A stretch of 64,000 bases of DNA from CAZDVQ01 sp964508975 (GCA_964508975.1 CAZDVQ010000005.1:1-64000), one strand, 5' to 3'; counted from the first letter of the stretch, positions 26,975 to 35,274 are shown. Numbers and translations are program-made. The notes: generated from the letters alone by a model not told the origin.

Positions 26975-27089
26975 TTTTTTGGGCGCCCCGGCGCTACGCG
27001 CCGTCAGGCTGTGCGCGGCTGCGCGAGCTTGTCCCTTGCGCTACGCGCTGCGGGAGCGCCTCCGGCGCCCGCTACCATCCTTGGCGCGA
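26975..27089 (+). repeat. GC-rich T-tract/GGGCG hairpin repeat, copy 9
   Basis: It starts TTTTTTGGGCGCCCCGGCGC and continues GTGCGCGGCTGCGCGAGC and CGGGAGCGCC. It is nearly identical along its whole length to copy 12 at 35067. Just outside the T-tract lie six or so TCATTT/TCATCA units. Confidence 0.8.
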
Positions 27090-27167
27090 ATAAAGACCAC
27101 AAGTGGCCTTTAACTAAGCAATGTTCCAGGAACAAAACTATTTGTATCGTAAAAACGTTTGAAAAAT

Positions 27168-27191
27168 AAATACAATGCATGCATTGTATTT
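27168..27191. promoter_or_regulatory. Palindromic operator upstream of fadN
   Basis: A perfect 24-base palindrome with core CAATGCATGCATTG matches the fadE operator, including the AAATA/TATTT flanks. Its right half contains the presumed -33 TTG at 27184-27186. Confidence 0.75.
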
Positions 27192-27212
27192 TGAAAAAAA
27201 ATGCGAACTTTG
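27184..27212 (+). promoter_or_regulatory. fadN-fadA promoter (TTG-N18-GAACTTTG)
   Basis: TTG at 27184-27186 in the palindrome, an 18-base spacer and GAACTTTG at 27205-27212 (one mismatch pair from TAnnTTTG). The layout copies that of fadE. The resulting leader before fadN is about 460 bases. Confidence 0.6.
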
Positions 27213-27271
27213 ATTTCTAGTTACTGGAACGTTTAATTTAGTAATATTTTGAACCTGCTATCTACCTTGCC

Positions 27272-27352
27272 CTTGTTGGCGTCCCCGCCAACAAGCGGTA
27301 AAACAGGGCAGGTGATTGGCAAGCTTGTACGGCCGTTGGCGGGGACGCCAAC
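27272..27352. repeat. Inverted pair of GTTGGCG..CGCCAAC hairpins in the fadN leader
   Basis: The first hairpin is a perfect 10-bp stem with a TCCC loop at 27272-27295. The second has a 7-bp stem with a GGGA loop at 27335-27352. They are inverted copies of each other and could also pair together as one longer stem. Confidence 0.65.
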
Positions 27353-27424
27353 AGCGGCAATGTGTGTATTAGTTCATTTTACCTTTCAGTATCTAAAAAT
27401 TGGGCCTCAACAGCGTTCTGCGGC

Positions 27425-27627
27425 AGCGATGCGAAGCGGTGGCGCGTAGCGCCAGACCGAGCCGCCCACATTGTAGAGACGAGGCATGCCTCGTCTGCCG
27501 CCGTTAGGCGGCCTGGGCGGCGAAGGGCCGAGCGAACCCCGAAGGGCACCGTAAAGGAGCGAAGCGACTGCACGAATAGCGAGCCGCAAAGCGTAGCGCC
27601 GGCCGCAACGCGGGCGGGCCGCCCAAA
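27425..27627 (-). repeat. GC-rich T-tract/GGGCG hairpin repeat, copy 10, enlarged
   Basis: It holds the standard blocks (GGTGGCGCGTAGCGCCAGACC, GGGCCGAGCGAAC) plus an internal insertion with a perfect palindrome GACGAGGCATGCCTCGTC at 27478-27495 and a GCCGCC..GGCGGC pair. It lies within the transcribed leader of fadN. Confidence 0.7.
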
Positions 27628-27677
27628 CAAGCATAAAAACACTTATCAACATACATTAACCTAAACCAAGCTATACC

Positions 27678-30074
27678 ATGAGTAGAAGAATCCGCAAGGT
27701 GGCCGTTCTCGGCTCGGGCGTAATGGGCTCGGGCATCGCGGCGCACTTTGCCAACATTGGCCTCGATGTGCTATTGCTCGACATCGTGCCATTTGACCTC
27801 AGCGAGGCCGACCAAAACAAGCCTGCTGCCCGCAACCGCATCGTCAACGATTCGTTGCAGAAAGCCATCAAATCTAAACCCGCAGCGTTTTACGACAGTG
27901 CTTTTGCCAGCCGTATCACCACGGGTAACTTTGACGACGACATGGCCAAAATCGCTGATTGCGATTGGGTTATCGAAGTGGTGGTTGAACGCCTCGACAT
28001 TAAACAACAGGTGTTCGAAAAAGTAGAAAAGTACCGCAAAGCCGGTGCTTTGGTTACCTCCAACACCTCGGGCATACCCATCCACATGATGACGGCAGGC
28101 CGTAGCGAGGACTTTAAAAAGAATTTCTGCGGTACACACTTTTTCAACCCACCGCGCTACATGAAGTTGTTCGAGGTTATCCCTACCCCCGACACTGACC
28201 CTGCTGTAGTTGCGTTCTTGATGGATTACGGCGACAAGTTCCTGGGCAAAACAACTGTTTTGTGCAAGGATACGCCAGCTTTCATCGCCAACCGCGTGGG
28301 CGTGTATGCTATGGCTAAAATTTACCAACTGACCACTCAACTTGGACTGAGCATCGAGGCCGTGGATAAACTCACCGGCTCGGCTATTGGTCGCCCCAAC
28401 ACGGGAACTTTCCGCCTCGGCGACCTCGTGGGCCACGACACCTCTGCCAAGGTAATCATGGGTATCAAAGAAAACTGTCCTAACGACGAGCAGGCAGTAG
28501 CTTTTGAAGTACCTCAATACATGCAATTCTTACTCGACAACAAGTTTTTAGGCGATAAAACCGGACAAGGTTTTTACAAGAAAACTGGCGAACGCGATGC
28601 TACAGGCAAGAGCGTGGTGCTGGCTTTAAACCTAGAAACTTTGGAGTACGCCCCTTCACAAAAAGTAAGTTTCCCTTGCCTTGACGCTGTGAAACAAGTT
28701 GAAGCGCTGGATGGTAAAATCCGTACCTTCTTCAAACACGACGACCTGGGCGCACAACTGGTGAAAAAATCATTGGCAGGCTTGTTTGCCTACGTGTCGA
28801 ACCGTATCCCTGAAATTTCAGACAACCTGTACAGCATCGACGATGCATTACGTGCTGGTTTTGCCTGGGAAGCAGGTCCGTTCCAATACTGGGACATGGT
28901 GGGTGCCGCTGCTGGTATCGAGCTAGCAGAAGCCGAAGGCTATGTACTTGGCCAATGGGTAAAAGACATGGTAGCCGCTGGTCACAACGCGTTCTACAAA
29001 GTAGAAAACGGTGTAAAACAATACTACGATATTGCTAGCAAGCAGTACAAAGCAGTACCAGGCTTGGATCAATTCGTTATCCTCGACAACATCCGCGACA
29101 AGTCGGTGGTGTGGAAAAACGATGAAGCCATGTTGCACGACATCGGCGACGGTGTGTTGTGTTTCGAGTTCCGCTCGAAAGCCAACTCATTGGGTGAAGG
29201 CGTGGTGCGCGGCTTGAACGAGGCACTTGACTTTGCTGAAAAAGGCGACTGGAAAGGCTTGGTGATTGGCAACAACGCCCAGAACTTCTCGGTAGGTGCC
29301 AACTTGATGATGATTGGCATGATGGCCTTCCAGCAAGAGTTCGACGAGTTGAACATTGCGGTGAAAGCCTTCCAAGATACCATGATGCGCTGCCGTTACT
29401 CAAGCATCCCAGTGGTTGCTGCAACGCAAGGCTACGTGTTTGGCGGTGGTTGCGAGTTGACCATGCACTGTGACGGTGCGGTGGCCGCAGCCGAGTCGTA
29501 CATTGGTCTAGTTGAAGTAGGGGTGGGCCTCATCCCTGGTGGTGGCGGTACCAAGGAGTTTGCGCTCCGTGCCTCTGACAGTTTCTTCGAGGGTGATGTA
29601 CAAATCCCGACCTTAATTGAAAAGTTCAAAACCATTGCCATGGCCAGTGTAGCTACATCAGCGCATGAAGCTTACAAATATGGTTATTTGGTTGAAGGCC
29701 GCGATCATGTGAGTGTGAACACTGCCCGCAACATTGGCGAAGCGAAGAAAATGGTGTTGAGTTTGGCTTCATCGGGCTACGTGCCTAAGTCGCCACGCAA
29801 AGACATCTTGGTGTTGGGCCGTTCAGGTCTAGGTGCCTTGAACATCGCTGCCGAATCACTGCGTTTAGGTAAATACGCAAGCGACCACGACATCAAGATT
29901 GCCAAGAAAATTGCTTTCGTACTTTGCGGTGGCGATTTGACAGGCCCTCAACAAGTGAGCGAGCAATACTTACTCGACATCGAGCGCGAGGCATTCTTGT
30001 CGCTCTGCGGCGAGCAGAAAACGCACGAAAGGATCCAGGCGATGCTCACGACCAATAAGCCATTGCGCAACTAG
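27678..30074 (+). CDS. fadN: 3-hydroxyacyl-CoA dehydrogenase/enoyl-CoA hydratase fusion (FadN-type)
   Basis: This 798-residue bifunctional enzyme performs steps two and three of beta-oxidation. The N-terminal NAD domain has GSGVMGSGIAAHFANIG near residue 11 and GTHFFNPPRYM near 155, with the HADH C-terminal domain to ~390 and a helical linker. The enoyl-CoA hydratase/crotonase part comes last, with NFSVGANLMMIGM near 540 and GYVFGGGCELTMHCD near 585. Dehydrogenase before hydratase is the FadN order of B. subtilis and the reverse of E. coli FadB. The downstream four-helix gene and fadA follow on the same strand. The promoter carries the fad palindrome. Confidence 0.92.
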   Translation: MSRRIRKVAVLGSGVMGSGIAAHFANIGLDVLLLDIVPFDLSEADQNKPAARNRIVNDSLQKAIKSKPAAFYDSAFASRITTGNFDDDMAKIADCDWVIEVVVERLDIKQQVFEKVEKYRKAGALVTSNTSGIPIHMMTAGRSEDFKKNFCGTHFFNPPRYMKLFEVIPTPDTDPAVVAFLMDYGDKFLGKTTVLCKDTPAFIANRVGVYAMAKIYQLTTQLGLSIEAVDKLTGSAIGRPNTGTFRLGDLVGHDTSAKVIMGIKENCPNDEQAVAFEVPQYMQFLLDNKFLGDKTGQGFYKKTGERDATGKSVVLALNLETLEYAPSQKVSFPCLDAVKQVEALDGKIRTFFKHDDLGAQLVKKSLAGLFAYVSNRIPEISDNLYSIDDALRAGFAWEAGPFQYWDMVGAAAGIELAEAEGYVLGQWVKDMVAAGHNAFYKVENGVKQYYDIASKQYKAVPGLDQFVILDNIRDKSVVWKNDEAMLHDIGDGVLCFEFRSKANSLGEGVVRGLNEALDFAEKGDWKGLVIGNNAQNFSVGANLMMIGMMAFQQEFDELNIAVKAFQDTMMRCRYSSIPVVAATQGYVFGGGCELTMHCDGAVAAAESYIGLVEVGVGLIPGGGGTKEFALRASDSFFEGDVQIPTLIEKFKTIAMASVATSAHEAYKYGYLVEGRDHVSVNTARNIGEAKKMVLSLASSGYVPKSPRKDILVLGRSGLGALNIAAESLRLGKYASDHDIKIAKKIAFVLCGGDLTGPQQVSEQYLLDIEREAFLSLCGEQKTHERIQAMLTTNKPLRN

Positions 30075-30114
30075 GGGAATAAATGAGTAAACGAGTAAAT
30101 GATTTATAGACCAT

Positions 30115-30477
30115 ATGCATAACTTTCGGAAGTTAGATGTTTGGAAACTAGGAGTTGAATACGCTATCGAGGTGTATGCTTTAACGAAGATGTTCCCGAA
30201 AGAAGAACTATTCGGTTTGAGCAGTCAAATTCGTCGAGCAGCAAGTTCAATTCCGGCCAACATTGCCGAAGGGTCTGCCACGGCTACAGATAAAGCATTT
30301 ACACATTACTTGCGTATTGCACTTGGTTCTGCATTTGAGCTGGAAACGCTCATCCTCATTGCTAAAAGTCAAAGTTACATTACCGAAGAAACCTATCTGG
30401 CTATCACTGAAAAAATAGTAGCGCTTCAAGTTAAGCTATCAAAGCTAGTTAATAAGTTTTCGCCAACAGTAATATAA
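30115..30477 (+). CDS. Four-helix-bundle protein (23S rRNA intervening-sequence family)
   Basis: This 120-residue protein matches the S23/IVP family, first found in insertions of 23S rRNA genes and now known as free-standing genes of unclear function. Typical landmarks are the start FRKLDVWKLGVEYA, LSSQIRRAASSIPANIAEG near residue 55 and the second helix pair ending in KLSKLVNKF. It sits between fadN and fadA and breaks an otherwise plain operon. Both flanks carry related AAATGAGTAA/AAATGAT words in opposite orientation (30078-30107 and 30483-30525), as if it had been inserted. It has no catalytic residues. Confidence 0.9.
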   Translation: MHNFRKLDVWKLGVEYAIEVYALTKMFPKEELFGLSSQIRRAASSIPANIAEGSATATDKAFTHYLRIALGSAFELETLILIAKSQSYITEETYLAITEKIVALQVKLSKLVNKFSPTVI

Positions 30478-30528
30478 ATACTTGATTTTTATCATTTTAT
30501 CAATTACTCATTTAATCAATTCATCCAA

Positions 30529-31701
30529 ATGGAAGCATATATCATCAAAGGATACCGGACGGCCGTTGGCAAAGCTGGCAAAGGTGGTTTCCGCCACTAC
30601 CGTTCCGACGATTTGGCCATCGAGGTTATTAAGTACCTCGTAGCGCAAGTACCACAACTCGACCCCAAGCGCATCGACGATGTGATTGTAGGTTGTGCAA
30701 ACCCCGAGGGCGAGCAAGGCCTTCAGGTAGGCCGTCAAATTTCACTGCGTGCCCTGGGCAAAGACGTGCCAGGTATCACCATCAACCGTTATTGCGCCTC
30801 AGGGCTTGAAGCTATCGGCATGGCCGTGGCTAAGATTAAATCGGGCATGGCCGATGCTATCATCGCGGGCGGTGCTGAGAGCATGAGTATGATCCCGATG
30901 ACGGGTTACAAGTTGGCGCCAAGCTACAACACCTCGGTTGAAAACCCTGACTACGTGGTGGGCATGGGCTTAACCGCCGAGGCCGTTGCCACCAAGTGGG
31001 GCATTAGCCGCGAGCAAGCCGATGAATTTGCCTACCAATCGCATATGAAAGCGGCCAAGGCGATTGACCTAGGCTTGTTCAAAGACGAGATTGTACCCAT
31101 CAAGGTAAAAGAAGTAACGGTGGCAAACGACAAACGCGTTGAACGCGAGTTCGTGGTGGATACCGACGAAGGTGTACGCCGTGAAACAACTGCCGAGGGA
31201 TTGGGTAAACTTAAACCTGTGTTTGCTAACGGCGGTCAAGTAACGGCGGGTAATTCCTCGCAAACCTCTGATGCTGCGGCTTTTGTGCTCGTGGTATCTG
31301 AAAAGCTGGTCAAAGAGTTGAACCTAGAGCCTATTGCCAAGTTATTGTCGGTGGCGGTAGCTGGTGTTGAGCCTATCCATATGGGTATCGGGCCATGCGC
31401 GGCCATTCCAAAAGCCTTGGCGCAAGCCGGTTTGAAGCTCGACGATATTGATTTGATCGAGTTGAACGAAGCTTTTGCGGCACAAGCGTTGGCGGTAATC
31501 CAAGAAGCCGGTCTCGACCCAGAAAAGGTAAACGTGAACGGTGGAGCCCTGGCTTTGGGTCACCCGCTGGGCTGTACCGGTGCTAAGCTGAGTATCCAAG
31601 TACTGAACGAGTTGCGCCGTCGTGGCAAAAAATACGGTATGGTAACAGCTTGTGTAGGTGGCGGTCAAGGTATTGCCGGTATCTACGAGTTATTGAAATA
31701 A
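30529..31701 (+). CDS. fadA: Acetyl-CoA C-acyltransferase (3-ketoacyl-CoA thiolase)
   Basis: This 390-residue thiolase carries out the last step of beta-oxidation, cleaving 3-ketoacyl-CoA with CoA. The nucleophilic cysteine is in INRYCASGLEAIGMA near residue 88, NEAFAAQALAV near 320 and GGALALGHPLGCTGAKL near 340-356 hold the active-site histidine, and the second cysteine is in TACVGGGQGIA near 375. It is the last gene of the fadN unit, 454 bases after fadN with the four-helix gene in between, and is followed by a terminator. Confidence 0.95.
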   Translation: MEAYIIKGYRTAVGKAGKGGFRHYRSDDLAIEVIKYLVAQVPQLDPKRIDDVIVGCANPEGEQGLQVGRQISLRALGKDVPGITINRYCASGLEAIGMAVAKIKSGMADAIIAGGAESMSMIPMTGYKLAPSYNTSVENPDYVVGMGLTAEAVATKWGISREQADEFAYQSHMKAAKAIDLGLFKDEIVPIKVKEVTVANDKRVEREFVVDTDEGVRRETTAEGLGKLKPVFANGGQVTAGNSSQTSDAAAFVLVVSEKLVKELNLEPIAKLLSVAVAGVEPIHMGIGPCAAIPKALAQAGLKLDDIDLIELNEAFAAQALAVIQEAGLDPEKVNVNGGALALGHPLGCTGAKLSIQVLNELRRRGKKYGMVTACVGGGQGIAGIYELLK

Positions 31702-31745
31702 TGAAATGCCCCAAGCATTTAAACTAGTTTAGGATAGTGTGTTGC

Positions 31746-31783
31746 AAATCCCCTGGCCGCAAGGTTGGGGGATTTCTTTTTTT
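31746..31783 (+). terminator. Rho-independent terminator after fadA
   Basis: An 8-bp stem AAATCCCC/GGGGATTT and a run of C then seven T follow the fadA stop by 44 bases. The T-run runs straight into GGGCCTGCCC, the end-type of the GC-rich repeat family. Confidence 0.8.
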
Positions 31784-31945
31784 GGGCCTGCCCTCGCATT
31801 CGCTCGGGGCGTAGAGCCATTTGCAGGAGCAAATGGTTCGCAGGTTTCTATTGACATGTATCTCCTAGCGCTGGGCAATTTTTCCACCGCTCCTCTCTCC
31901 TCGCTTCTATCTCCTATCTATAAACGGCGGCTTTGCCGCTGTTCA

Positions 31946-32059
31946 AGCGCTAGCTGGCCGGAGGGCAGCCGCGTTAGCGGCTGGTGCCGTCAGGCACCGA
32001 CCGTTCAGGGAGCCCGTAGGACAGCGGCGACCGCTCCAGCGGGCGCAGCGCCCAAAAAA
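31946..32059 (-). repeat. GC-rich T-tract/GGGCG hairpin repeat, copy 11
   Basis: On the minus strand it starts TTTTTTGGGCGCTGCGCCC and holds hairpins GGTGCCTGACGGCACC and GCCGCTAACGCGGC. A shorter degenerate piece with TTTTTTTGGGCCTGCCC lies at 31777-31850 on the other strand. The 430 bases between fadA and tsf hold nothing else but terminators. Confidence 0.7.
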
Positions 32060-32072
32060 AATAAAAAACAAA

Positions 32073-32104
32073 AAAGCCACACCTGCGAGCAAGTGTGGCT
32101 TTAG
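32073..32104 (-). terminator. Rho-independent terminator after tsf
   Basis: Stem AAAGCCACAC/GTGTGGCTTT with T-run on the minus strand, 29 bases after the tsf stop. Confidence 0.85.
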
Positions 32105-32132
32105 ATATCATAGAGGCTAGAAGCCTGTTAGA

Positions 32133-32969
32133 TTACTTCAATGAAACGTGGAAGAAAGCGGTAGCAGTCAAACCTTTAGACACTGACGACAAGTAATCGC
32201 GAACAGATTGTTTGTTGCCTTTCACGTATTCTTGGTTCAAGAGGGTAGACTCTTGGTAGAATTTGTTCAAGCGACCAACTGCGATTTTCTCGAGCATTTC
32301 TTCTGGTTTGCCTTCGTTACGGGCCAATTCTTTTGCGATTTCGATTTCGCGTTCAACGGTTTCAGCGTTAACGCCATCTTTGTCGAGTGCAACTGGTTTC
32401 ATAGCAGCTACTTGCATAGCAACGTTTTTACCAGCTTCGAAAGCAGCTTCGTTATTTTCGTTCAAAGCAACGATAACGCCGGCGCGGTAACCCATGTGGA
32501 TGTAAGGAACAACCATGGTCGCTTCGAGACGTTCGTAGTTCTTAACCTCGATTTTCTCGCCGATAACAGCGGTACGGTCGACAAGTGCATCAGCGATAGT
32601 CATACCGTTTGACAAGGTCAAGGCAGCAAGAGCATCGTAGTTAGCAGGGAAGTTAGCCAAGACAACGTCGGCGATTTCTTTTGCGAAAGCAACGAAATCT
32701 TCGTTTTTAGCAACGAAGTCGGTTTCACAACGAATATCAACAACGATACCACGCGTATTATTTTCAGAAGTAAGTGCGAATACACAACCTTCAGAAGTTT
32801 CGCGGTCGGCACGTTTAGCCGATAATTTTTGACCACGTTTGCGGAGAAGGTCGATAGCTTCTTCGAAGTTACCGTTAGCTTCGACCAATGCATTTTTGCA
32901 ATCAGCCATACCTGCTCCAGTGATGTCGCGGAGTTCTTTCACTTGAGCTGCAGAGATTACTACAGACAT
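32133..32969 (-). CDS. tsf: Translation elongation factor Ts
   Basis: This 278-residue protein exchanges GDP for GTP on EF-Tu. The N-terminal UBA-like region (VKELRDITGAGMADCKNALV) and the TDFVAKNEDF core motif near residue 80 are diagnostic. The C-terminal dimerisation region is intact. It is the last gene of the rplM-rpsI-rpsB-tsf run, 149 bases after rpsB, and the gap contains a strong hairpin, so tsf level may be adjusted independently. Confidence 0.97.
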   Translation of the reverse strand: MSVVISAAQVKELRDITGAGMADCKNALVEANGNFEEAIDLLRKRGQKLSAKRADRETSEGCVFALTSENNTRGIVVDIRCETDFVAKNEDFVAFAKEIADVVLANFPANYDALAALTLSNGMTIADALVDRTAVIGEKIEVKNYERLEATMVVPYIHMGYRAGVIVALNENNEAAFEAGKNVAMQVAAMKPVALDKDGVNAETVEREIEIAKELARNEGKPEEMLEKIAVGRLNKFYQESTLLNQEYVKGNKQSVRDYLSSVSKGLTATAFFHVSLK

Positions 32970-33053
32970 GTTGAATAAATTAATTAGATGATTGGGATAA
33001 ATTTTAAGCTTGCGGCTGCGAAGCTACGCAGCCAGATGTAAACTATACATGAA

Positions 33054-33099
33054 ATTTCGGGGTCTGATGCTGTTCAAAAACAAGCCCAGACCCCGAAAT
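33054..33099 (-). promoter_or_regulatory. 13-bp hairpin between rpsB and tsf
   Basis: A perfect stem ATTTCGGGGTCTG/CAGACCCCGAAAT encloses a 20-base loop. It is stronger than most terminators but is followed on the minus strand only by TTTCATG, not a long T-run. It could be a partial terminator or RNA-processing site that uncouples tsf from rpsB. A second small hairpin GGCTGCG/CGCAGCC is at 33014-33033. Confidence 0.5.
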
Positions 33100-33118
33100 G
33101 GTATAGTCAGTGCTAGGA

Positions 33119-33838
33119 TTAACCAGCAGTTTGTGGAGCTTCTTTTGTTTTCTGACGGTCGTCCAAACCAGCTTTGATAGACTCAACCATGTAGTTGGTA
33201 ATCAAGGCGATCGATTTTGAAGCGTCGTCGTTGGCTGGGATTGGGAAGTCAACCAAGTTCGGGTCAGAGTTGGTATCAACAATGGCGAACGATTTCATAC
33301 CCAAACCAGTAGCTTCAGCCAAGGCGATATCTTCGTGGTGGATATCCACGATGAAGATAGCAGAAGGCAAGCGGTTCAACTGAGCGATACCACCGAAGAG
33401 TTTTTCGAGTTTCTCTTTTTTGCGGTTCAACACGAGGCGTTCTTTCTTGGTAACGTTCTCGAGGGTACCGTCGGCGAGCATACGCTCGATGTTTTGCATT
33501 TTCTTGATCGACTTGCGCACGGTGGCGAAGTTGGTCAACATACCACCTAACCAACGCTCGGTAACGTAAGGCATACCTACGCTTTTAGCGGCGTTAGCCA
33601 CGAGTTCGCGAGCTTGTTTTTTAGTGGCGACGAAAAGGATTTTACGACCAGACTTCGCGATGCTTTTCATAGCTTTACCAGCTACTTCAAGGTTATCACT
33701 TGTGCGGTGTAAATCAATAATATGAATGCCTTTTTTCTCCATGAAGATATATGGAGCCATTTTAGGATTCCACTTGCGTTTTAAGTGGCCGAAGTGGCAA
33801 CCGGCATCCAGCAGGTCTTTATAAGAAGGTTTGTTCAT
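33119..33838 (-). CDS. rpsB: 30S ribosomal protein S2
   Basis: This 239-residue protein of the small ribosomal subunit has the opening segment LLDAGCHFGHLKRKWNPKMA and ERWLGGMLTNFATVRKSI near residue 120, both classic. S2 is often an autoregulator of rpsB-tsf in other bacteria. It lies 64 bases after rpsI. Confidence 0.98.
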   Translation of the reverse strand: MNKPSYKDLLDAGCHFGHLKRKWNPKMAPYIFMEKKGIHIIDLHRTSDNLEVAGKAMKSIAKSGRKILFVATKKQARELVANAAKSVGMPYVTERWLGGMLTNFATVRKSIKKMQNIERMLADGTLENVTKKERLVLNRKKEKLEKLFGGIAQLNRLPSAIFIVDIHHEDIALAEATGLGMKSFAIVDTNSDPNLVDFPIPANDDASKSIALITNYMVESIKAGLDDRQKTKEAPQTAG

Positions 33839-33902
33839 AACCTAGTTGGTGAATTGTTTCGTTAAAGAATGTTGAAGTTAAGCACGAAGCAGTGAGCAAC
33901 GA

Positions 33903-34289
33903 TTAACGTTTGCTGAACTGAGTGCTACGACGAGCTTTGCGTAAACCGTATTTTTTACGTTCAACTTCGCGAGCATCGCGAGTAAGGAACTTACGTTCTT
34001 TAAGCGCAGGACGGAACTCGGGGTTGATTTGGCAAAGTGCGCGAGCAATAGCAAGGCGAATGGCTTCAGCTTGGCCTTTAACGCCACCGCCAAAAACGTT
34101 CACGTTGATATCGTACAAGGTTTCAACTTGAACCTCGCGAAGGGCGTCAACAACCGCACCTTGAATATGCATTACAGGGAAGTACTGTTTGTAGTCTTTT
34201 CCGTTAACCGAGATTGCACCAGTACCTTGTTTAACATAGATACGAGCTACTGCGGCTTTACGTCTTCCTATGGTGTGGATCATTTCCAT
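33903..34289 (-). CDS. rpsI: 30S ribosomal protein S9
   Basis: This 128-residue protein has the GRRKAAVARIYVKQGTG start, IRLAIARAL, and the C-terminal RKKYGLRKARRSTQFSKR tail whose last residues reach the P-site tRNA. It is eight bases after rplM on the same strand. Confidence 0.98.
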   Translation of the reverse strand: MEMIHTIGRRKAAVARIYVKQGTGAISVNGKDYKQYFPVMHIQGAVVDALREVQVETLYDINVNVFGGGVKGQAEAIRLAIARALCQINPEFRPALKERKFLTRDAREVERKKYGLRKARRSTQFSKR

Positions 34290-34297
34290 ATGGTGAA

Positions 34298-34741
34298 TTA
34301 GAATTTAAATGGTTCTGGTTGCTGAGCTGCGTGTGGGTGCTCGCTTCCAACGTAAACAAATAATTTGCGGTACATGGCACGACCAAGGGCATTTTTAGGC
34401 AACATACCTTTAACGGCATGCTCAACAATATGCACAGGGCGTTTCTGCATCATCATTTTTGCAGTAGCCTTACGTTGTCCTCCGGTGTAACCAGAATAGA
34501 AAATGTACTGCTTGTCGTCCATCTTGTTACCAGTCAAACGAATTTTCTCTGCGTTGATAACGATGACAAAGTCACCAGTGTCAGCGTTAGGCGTGTAAGT
34601 AGCCTTGTGCTTACCACGAAGAACGTGCGCAATTTTTGAAGAGATACGGCCAAGGGTTTCGCCCTCTGCATCTACAACATACCATTTGCGCTCAATTTCT
34701 CCAGCGTTAAACGAATGTGTTCTGAAACTTAACGTATTCAC
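34298..34741 (-). CDS. rplM: 50S ribosomal protein L13
   Basis: This 147-residue protein is an early-assembly protein of the large subunit. WYVVDAEGETLGRISSKIA near residue 20, NADTGDFVIVINAEKI near 50 and VEHAVKGMLPKNALGR near 105 are diagnostic. It is the first gene of the operon, with a consensus promoter about 100 bases upstream. Confidence 0.98.
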   Translation of the reverse strand: MNTLSFRTHSFNAGEIERKWYVVDAEGETLGRISSKIAHVLRGKHKATYTPNADTGDFVIVINAEKIRLTGNKMDDKQYIFYSGYTGGQRKATAKMMMQKRPVHIVEHAVKGMLPKNALGRAMYRKLFVYVGSEHPHAAQQPEPFKF

Positions 34742-34836
34742 GTTTGTAGAATTTAAATAGTGGCTAATAATGTTCTAAGGTCATTTATCCAGTTTTTTCA
34801 GCCCTTTAAGCATGACCCCTCGCTTTTTGAGCGGTG

Positions 34837-34866
34837 CAAAAGTACGCGTTAAAATCATATTTCCAA
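34837..34866 (-). promoter_or_regulatory. rplM operon promoter (TTG-N19-TACTTTTG)
   Basis: On the minus strand TTG (34864-34866), a 19-base spacer and TACTTTTG (34837-34844) match the Bacteroidota consensus. It is followed by an ~90-base leader, which may hold the site for ribosomal-protein feedback, though no known leader motif is recognised. Confidence 0.75.
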
Positions 34867-35066
34867 GTGTTTGCCCAATTATTTTTTACACTTGTTTTTC
34901 ATAAGTCATTGAAAAACAGTACTCGTTTGGAATTATTTTTATCAACATCACTCAAGGGCAATGATACTTATCCAGCACCTTAATATTTAAAGCCAGTTTT
35001 TCGAAGGCCTAAAAAACAGAGGTCGTTTCCTCATTTTTACCCTTTTACCTTTTTACTCTTTTACTC

Positions 35067-35180
35067 TTTTTTGGGCGCCCCGGCGCAAAGCGCCGTCGGG
35101 CTGTGCGCGGCTGCGCGAGCTTGTCCCTTGCGCTGCGCGCTGCGGGAGCGCCTACGGCGCCCGCTACCATCCCTGGCGCA
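35067..35180 (+). repeat. GC-rich T-tract/GGGCG hairpin repeat, copy 12
   Basis: Nearly identical to copy 9 at 26975: same ends, same GTGCGCGGCTGCGCGAGC segment, same CGGGAGCGCC and CGCTACCATCC end, with a handful of substitutions. They lie 8 kb apart in the same orientation. Confidence 0.8.
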
Positions 35181-35274
35181 AGCCCGTACCCTGTCTATAA
35201 GCCTAATTAGATATAAAAACTTATATTTTCGACGTATGAACGAGCAATATTATAAAAGTATCACTATTACAACG

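Noticed and set aside
27771..28526. 251-codon open frame on the minus strand
   Set aside because: It is antisense to the N-terminal domain of fadN and arises from codon bias.
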